This document shows, in pieces, positions 60,464-64,000 of a stretch of DNA of 64,000 nucleotides (position 1 is the first letter of the stretch; each line of letters opens with the position of its first letter). Below the pieces are notes generated by a model. That model saw nothing but the letters and a program-made list of their open reading frames with translations, had not been told where the DNA came from and searched no databases. The translations under genes were made by a program, and so were the position numbers. The stretch covers positions 32,191-96,190 of the forward strand of contig NZ_BBJR01000042.1 in the NCBI RefSeq assembly GCF_000739875.1, written 5' to 3'. The DNA comes from Comamonas aquatica NBRC 14918 (lineage in GTDB: Bacteria; Pseudomonadota; Gammaproteobacteria; Burkholderiales; Burkholderiaceae_C).

Positions 60464-62254
60464 TCAGAAGGCGTCCAGCGCCAGGGCGCAGGCGCTGTCG
60501 CCACCCGCCAGGATGCTGTCGCGCAGGCTGGTGGTGCGGGTCAGGATGTGCTCGGCGTAGAACTGCGCCGTGGCCACCTTGGCCTGCATGAAGGCCACGT
60601 CCTCGCCCTGGGCCAGCTTGTCCTGCGCCACCAGCAGGGCGCGGCCCATCTGCCAGCCGGCCACCAGATTGCCGGTCAGCATCAGGTAGGGCACGCTGCC
60701 CGCGTACACGGCGTTGGGCGAGGCCTTGGCCTTGCCGGCCACAAAGTCCACCACGTCCAGGAACGCCGCGCGTGCGGCCTGCAGGCGCAGGGCCATGGCC
60801 TGGGCAGCGGCGGTGCCGCTGGCCCGCAGCTGGTCTTCGGTCTTGGCGATCTGGGCGGCAATGTCCTTGGCGTTCTTGCCACCGTCACGTGCCGTCTTGC
60901 GGCCCACCAGGTCATTGGCCTGGATGGCGGTCGTGCCTTCGTAGATGGTCAGGATCTTGGCGTCGCGGTAGTACTGGGCGGCGCCGGTTTCCTCGATGAA
61001 GCCCATGCCGCCGTGCACCTGCACGCCCAGACTGGTCACTTCCAGGCTCATCTCGGTGCTGTAGCCCTTGACCAGGGGCACCATGAATTCATAGAACTCG
61101 GCATTCGCCTTGCGCACCTCGGCATCGGGGTGGTGGTGGGCCGCGTCATAGGCCGCCGCCGCCGTGGAGGCCATGGCGCGGCAGGCCTCGGTGGTGGCGC
61201 GCATGGTCATCAGCATGCGGCGCACATCGGGGTGGTGGATGATGGCGGCGCTGCCGGCCACGCTGCCATCCACGGGACGGCTTTGCACCCGGTCGCGCGC
61301 GTACTGCACGGCGCGCTGGTAGGCCCGCTCGGACACACCGATGCCCTGCATGCCCACGCCATAGCGCGCGGCGTTCATCATGATGAACATGTATTCAAGA
61401 CCGCGGTTTTCCTCACCCACCAGATAGCCGACGGCGCCACCGTGGTCGCCGTACTGCAGCACGGCCGTGGGCGAGGCCTTGATGCCCATCTTGTGCTCGA
61501 TGGAGACGCAGTGCACATCGTTGCGCGCGCCCAGCGAGCCATCGGCGTTCACCAGGAACTTGGGCACCACGAACAGGCTGATGCCCTTGACGCCCTCGGG
61601 CGCACCGGCCACCCGGGCCAGCACCAGGTGGACGATGTTGTCCGCCATGTCGTGCTCACCGTAGGTGATGAAGATCTTGGTGCCGAACACCTTGTAGCTG
61701 CCGTCGGGCTGGGGCTCGGCCCGGGTGCGCACCAGGGCCAGGTCCGAGCCGGCCTGGGGTTCGGTCAGGTTCATGGAGCCGGTCCACTCGCCGGTGATCA
61801 GCTTTTCCAGGTAGGTGGCCTTCAGGTCGTCGCTGCCCGCGGTCAGCAGGGCTTCGATGGCGCCATCGGTCAGCAGCGGGCACAGCGCAAAACTGATGTT
61901 GGAGCTGTTGAGCATTTCCACGCAGGCCGCGCCAATCGTCTTGGGCAGGCCCTGGCCGCCATAGGCCGCGGGGTGCTGCAGGCCTTGCCAGCCGCCTTCC
62001 ACGAACTGCTGGTAGGCCTCCTTGAAGCCCGGGGTGGTGGTGACCTTGCCGCCCTCAAAGCTGGAGGGCTGGGTGTCGCCGGGAATGTTCAGCGGCTCCA
62101 CCACGCCCTCGCACAGCTTGGCGCTTTCTTCCAGCACGGCCTGCGCCGTCTCCAGACCGGCGTCCTCGAAACCCGGAATCTGCGCCACCTGGTCCAGATG
62201 GGCCAGGTGTTCCATGGCAAACAGCATGTCTTTGATGGGGGCGGTATAGCTCAT
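60464..62254 (-). CDS. Acyl-CoA dehydrogenase (C-terminal-extended type)
   Basis: A 596-residue FAD enzyme that introduces a double bond into acyl-CoA and passes electrons to ETF. Features: YTAPIKDMLFAMEHLAHLDQ (N-terminal extension family), MNLTEPQAGSDLALVRTRAE for FAD contacts, GVSERAYQRAVQYARDRVQS, and IYEGTTAIQANDLVGRKT near the catalytic Glu region. The extra C-terminal domain and length match the DmdC/long-chain-like branch common in betaproteobacteria. ATG 62254. The ETF alpha gene nearby (63570 onward) supports a fatty-acid oxidation role; the chain length used is unknown. Confidence 0.92.
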   Translation of the reverse strand: MSYTAPIKDMLFAMEHLAHLDQVAQIPGFEDAGLETAQAVLEESAKLCEGVVEPLNIPGDTQPSSFEGGKVTTTPGFKEAYQQFVEGGWQGLQHPAAYGGQGLPKTIGAACVEMLNSSNISFALCPLLTDGAIEALLTAGSDDLKATYLEKLITGEWTGSMNLTEPQAGSDLALVRTRAEPQPDGSYKVFGTKIFITYGEHDMADNIVHLVLARVAGAPEGVKGISLFVVPKFLVNADGSLGARNDVHCVSIEHKMGIKASPTAVLQYGDHGGAVGYLVGEENRGLEYMFIMMNAARYGVGMQGIGVSERAYQRAVQYARDRVQSRPVDGSVAGSAAIIHHPDVRRMLMTMRATTEACRAMASTAAAAYDAAHHHPDAEVRKANAEFYEFMVPLVKGYSTEMSLEVTSLGVQVHGGMGFIEETGAAQYYRDAKILTIYEGTTAIQANDLVGRKTARDGGKNAKDIAAQIAKTEDQLRASGTAAAQAMALRLQAARAAFLDVVDFVAGKAKASPNAVYAGSVPYLMLTGNLVAGWQMGRALLVAQDKLAQGEDVAFMQAKVATAQFYAEHILTRTTSLRDSILAGGDSACALALDAF

Positions 62255-62278
62255 GTCTCAGCTTTCTTCTTGAGAGTA

Positions 62279-62326
62279 AAAATGGGTTCCAGCGCTTGTC
62301 CAGCTTGCGCTGACTGCTATTTATTG
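62279..62326. repeat. Short repeat element overlapping the end of the substrate-binding-protein gene
   Basis: AGCGCTTGTCCAG (62291-62303) is identical to the 13-mer at 28383-28395; the mirrored part is CTTGCGCTGACTGCTATT and an AT-rich end. The stop codon (62321-62323) of the gene on the minus strand lies inside the element. Confidence 0.6.
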
Positions 62327-63463
62327 CGTCACGCGGCCTTGCGCGTTGACGATGCTCAAATCCACAAACCGGGAGCCCGACTGTGAGCCCCGCGCAAAGG
62401 TGACCCAGTAGCCACCAAGGTCCAGCGACTGGATGCTGCGCAGGCTGTCGGCCAGCCGCTCGCTGCTGAGCGGCTGGGTGCGGCGCATGGCCTCGACCAG
62501 CACCTTGGCGTTCACATAGCCTTCCATCATCGGATAGCTCACGCTCAGCGCCTCCTCCTTGGGCTGCTTGGCCAGCAGGTCGCGCAATTCCTTGTTCAGC
62601 CGGTTGGTGGAGCGATAGGGGTTGGGCACGACCTGCGCGATCGACACCCCGCGCATCAGCTCCACGGGCAGGCGGGTGGCCAGCTGCTCGATGTCAGCGC
62701 TGGAGGTGGCATACACCTGGGCGGCCCCGCCTTCCAGGCGGTAGGCCTCCAGGAACGCCGCACTGGCGGGGCTGGACGCCACCACCAGCACAGCCTGCGC
62801 GCGCGGCTCCGCGCGCTGCAAGCTGTCGATGGCCGCCTCCTGCGCCTGCTTGCCGGCCTTCCAGGGCACGTGCGCCAGCAACTGTCCGCCGGACGCGGTC
62901 ACCAGGCTGCCGACCAGCTGGGTCAGGGCCTCGTCCTCGCTGCGCTCGTCGTACACCAGGGCCAGGCGCGTCAGGCCCAGGGTGGCCAGGTGCTTGGCAA
63001 TCTTCTCCACCTCCTCTGGCAAGCCGGCACGCGTGCTGAACAGCTGCGGCGCCTTCAGCACCCGCATGTCGGTGCTGTGAAAGCCGACCAGGCTGATGGA
63101 GGCCTGCTCCAGCAGCTTGCTGTCCAGCAGGGCTTGCAGGTTGCGGTTGCCAAAGTAGCCGGCCAGGGCCACGGGCTTGGCCTCCTGAAGTAGGCGCTGC
63201 GTCTGCTTGACTGTTTCCTCGGGACTGCCGCGGTCATCGGCGGAGACCAGGCGCAAGCGGTCGCCGTGCACGCCGCCGGACTTGTTCACCTCGTTGAAAT
63301 ACAGGCGCATGCCCTGGGCGTAGGCCTTGCTCTGCACCGCCGTGGCCCCGGTCAACGGCGCCACCTGGGCCACCACCCAGTCCGCGTGCGCCAGACTGGC
63401 GCTGGCGGCACACACCACGGCCAAGGCCAGCCGATAGCGCATGCGCATGCTTGTCTCTTGCAT
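62321..63463 (-). CDS. Branched-chain-amino-acid-type ABC substrate-binding protein
   Basis: A 380-residue periplasmic type I binding protein. The signal peptide MRMRYRLALAVVCAASASLA ends near AHADW, followed by VAQVAPLTGATAVQSKAYAQ and GMRLYFNEVNKSGGVHGDRL, which is the LivJ-like pattern. KPVALAGYFGNRNLQALLDS and GLTRLALVYDERSED follow. ATG 63463 has GGAGA seven bases upstream. No permease or ATPase genes are next to it, so it is an orphan component; the ligand is unknown. It lies between acyl-CoA dehydrogenase and etfA, so an organic or fatty acid ligand is possible. Confidence 0.9.
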   Translation of the reverse strand: MQETSMRMRYRLALAVVCAASASLAHADWVVAQVAPLTGATAVQSKAYAQGMRLYFNEVNKSGGVHGDRLRLVSADDRGSPEETVKQTQRLLQEAKPVALAGYFGNRNLQALLDSKLLEQASISLVGFHSTDMRVLKAPQLFSTRAGLPEEVEKIAKHLATLGLTRLALVYDERSEDEALTQLVGSLVTASGGQLLAHVPWKAGKQAQEAAIDSLQRAEPRAQAVLVVASSPASAAFLEAYRLEGGAAQVYATSSADIEQLATRLPVELMRGVSIAQVVPNPYRSTNRLNKELRDLLAKQPKEEALSVSYPMMEGYVNAKVLVEAMRRTQPLSSERLADSLRSIQSLDLGGYWVTFARGSQSGSRFVDLSIVNAQGRVTQ

Positions 63464-63530
63464 ATCCCGTCTCCGTGTTCGCAGGCTGTTGTTGTGTGGA
63501 AAGTCCTGGCGTCCTGCATCCCCCGATGCA

Positions 63531-63558
63531 AAAAAGGAGGGGCACGCCCCTCCTTTTT
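63531..63558 (-). terminator. Rho-independent terminator after etfA
   Basis: AAAAAGGAGGGG (63531-63542), loop CACG, CCCCTCCTTTTT (63547-63558): a perfect 12-bp stem with T-runs on either strand. It starts 12 bp after the etfA stop and may work in both directions. Confidence 0.9.
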
Positions 63559-63569
63559 GTCTTCGCTGC

Positions 63570-64000
63570 TTACAGTGCCTTCACCAGTTCAGGCACCGCG
63601 GTAAACAGGTCGGCTTCCAGCCCATAGTCGGCCACCGAGAAGATCGGCGCCTCGGGGTCCTTGTTGATCGCCACGATCACCTTGGAGTCCTTCATGCCGG
63701 CCAGGTGCTGGATCGCACCCGAGATGCCCGCCGCGATGTACAGCTGCGGTGCCACGATCTTGCCGGTCTGGCCCACCTGCAGGTCGTTGGGGGCGTAGCC
63801 CGCATCGACCGCCGCACGGCTGGCACCGATGGCGGCGCCCAGCTTGTCGGCCAGGGGGGTGATGACTTCGTTGAACTTCTCGGCGCTGCCCAGGGCACGG
63901 CCACCGGAGACGATGATCTTGGCGGCGGTCAGCTCGGGGCGGTCGCTCTTGGTCACTTCACGGCCCACGAAGGCGCTCTTGCCAGAGTCGGCCACCGCAG
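63570..64000 (-). CDS. etfA: Electron transfer flavoprotein alpha subunit, partial (C-terminal part)
   Basis: The gene enters from the right edge; only the C-terminal 143 codons are in the window and the frame stays open to the edge. [60 protein letters not shown] and [20 protein letters not shown] form the classic FAD-binding domain of EtfA/FixB, ending in [13 protein letters not shown]. It accepts electrons from acyl-CoA dehydrogenases such as the one at 60464. etfB presumably lies beyond the window. A strong terminator follows. Confidence 0.97.
   Translation of the reverse strand, partial: AVADSGKSAFVGREVTKSDRPELTAAKIIVSGGRALGSAEKFNEVITPLADKLGAAIGASRAAVDAGYAPNDLQVGQTGKIVAPQLYIAAGISGAIQHLAGMKDSKVIVAINKDPEAPIFSVADYGLEADLFTAVPELVKAL

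Overview
This 64 kb window comes from a high-GC Gram-negative chromosome, most likely a betaproteobacterium of the family Comamonadaceae (Acidovorax/Comamonas/Delftia relatives). The grounds are gene order (hflKC-hflX-hfq-der-bamB-yfgM-hisS-ispG-rodZ-pilW-rlmN-ndk and surE-pcm-nlpD), the betaproteobacterial look of the proteins, frequent GTG/TTG starts, and a family of AGCGCT-rich intergenic repeats. The genus cannot be fixed from the sequence alone. No rRNA, tRNA, CRISPR array, insertion sequence, prophage or secondary-metabolite cluster was seen. The window is mainly housekeeping DNA.

Layout. (1) 1-22940, almost wholly minus strand: a partial EI24-like membrane gene, a purine phosphoribosyltransferase, purA, hisZ, yjeT-like, hflC, hflK, hflX, hfq, der, bamB, yfgM, hisS, ispG, rodZ, a frame-disrupted pilW, rlmN, ndk, rluB, scpB, rluD, nlpD, pcm and surE. 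Many neighbours overlap or nearly touch. (2) 23090-36285: an accessory stretch with a degenerate GGDEF protein, the glutamate carrier gltS, gamma-glutamyltransferase, a phospholipase D-type lipoprotein, an XRE regulator, a GlxA-type regulator, an unknown membrane protein, frmA, a small methyltransferase-like membrane protein, a DEAD-box helicase and another unknown membrane protein. (3) 36575-42049: fghA, a VOC gene broken by a TAG, a TonB-dependent copper receptor with a DUF2946 partner, a small monooxygenase, and a PAS-GGDEF gene also broken by a TAG. (4) 42590-50577: VF530, a glycosyltransferase, yhbY divergent from rlmE-ftsH-folP-glmM, then rnk and a GbsR/MarR regulator. (5) 50662-58269: a DUF3014 protein and the bd-oxidase operon cydDCABX behind a perfect FNR/ANR box. 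(6) 58480-64000: a secreted unknown, a nitronate-monooxygenase-like flavoprotein, an acyl-CoA dehydrogenase, a substrate-binding protein and the end of etfA.

How the genes work together. HflK/HflC (4.6 kb) and FtsH (45 kb) are partners in membrane proteolysis but are encoded far apart. FrmA and FghA do the two steps of glutathione-dependent formaldehyde removal, although three unrelated genes separate them. CydDC exports the thiols needed to assemble CydABX. The acyl-CoA dehydrogenase passes electrons to ETF. The copper receptor and DUF2946 gene look like a copper-uptake pair.

The most interesting observations are local: three near-complete genes each interrupted by one lesion (a triplicated 7-bp repeat in pilW, and in-frame TAG codons in the VOC and PAS-GGDEF genes, probably at Glu positions); a roughly 94-bp intergenic repeat family with shorter relatives, one of which seems to have become part of the CydC coding sequence; and the control region of the cyd operon, which carries an FNR box plus a perfect 8-2-8 palindrome next to the cydD start.
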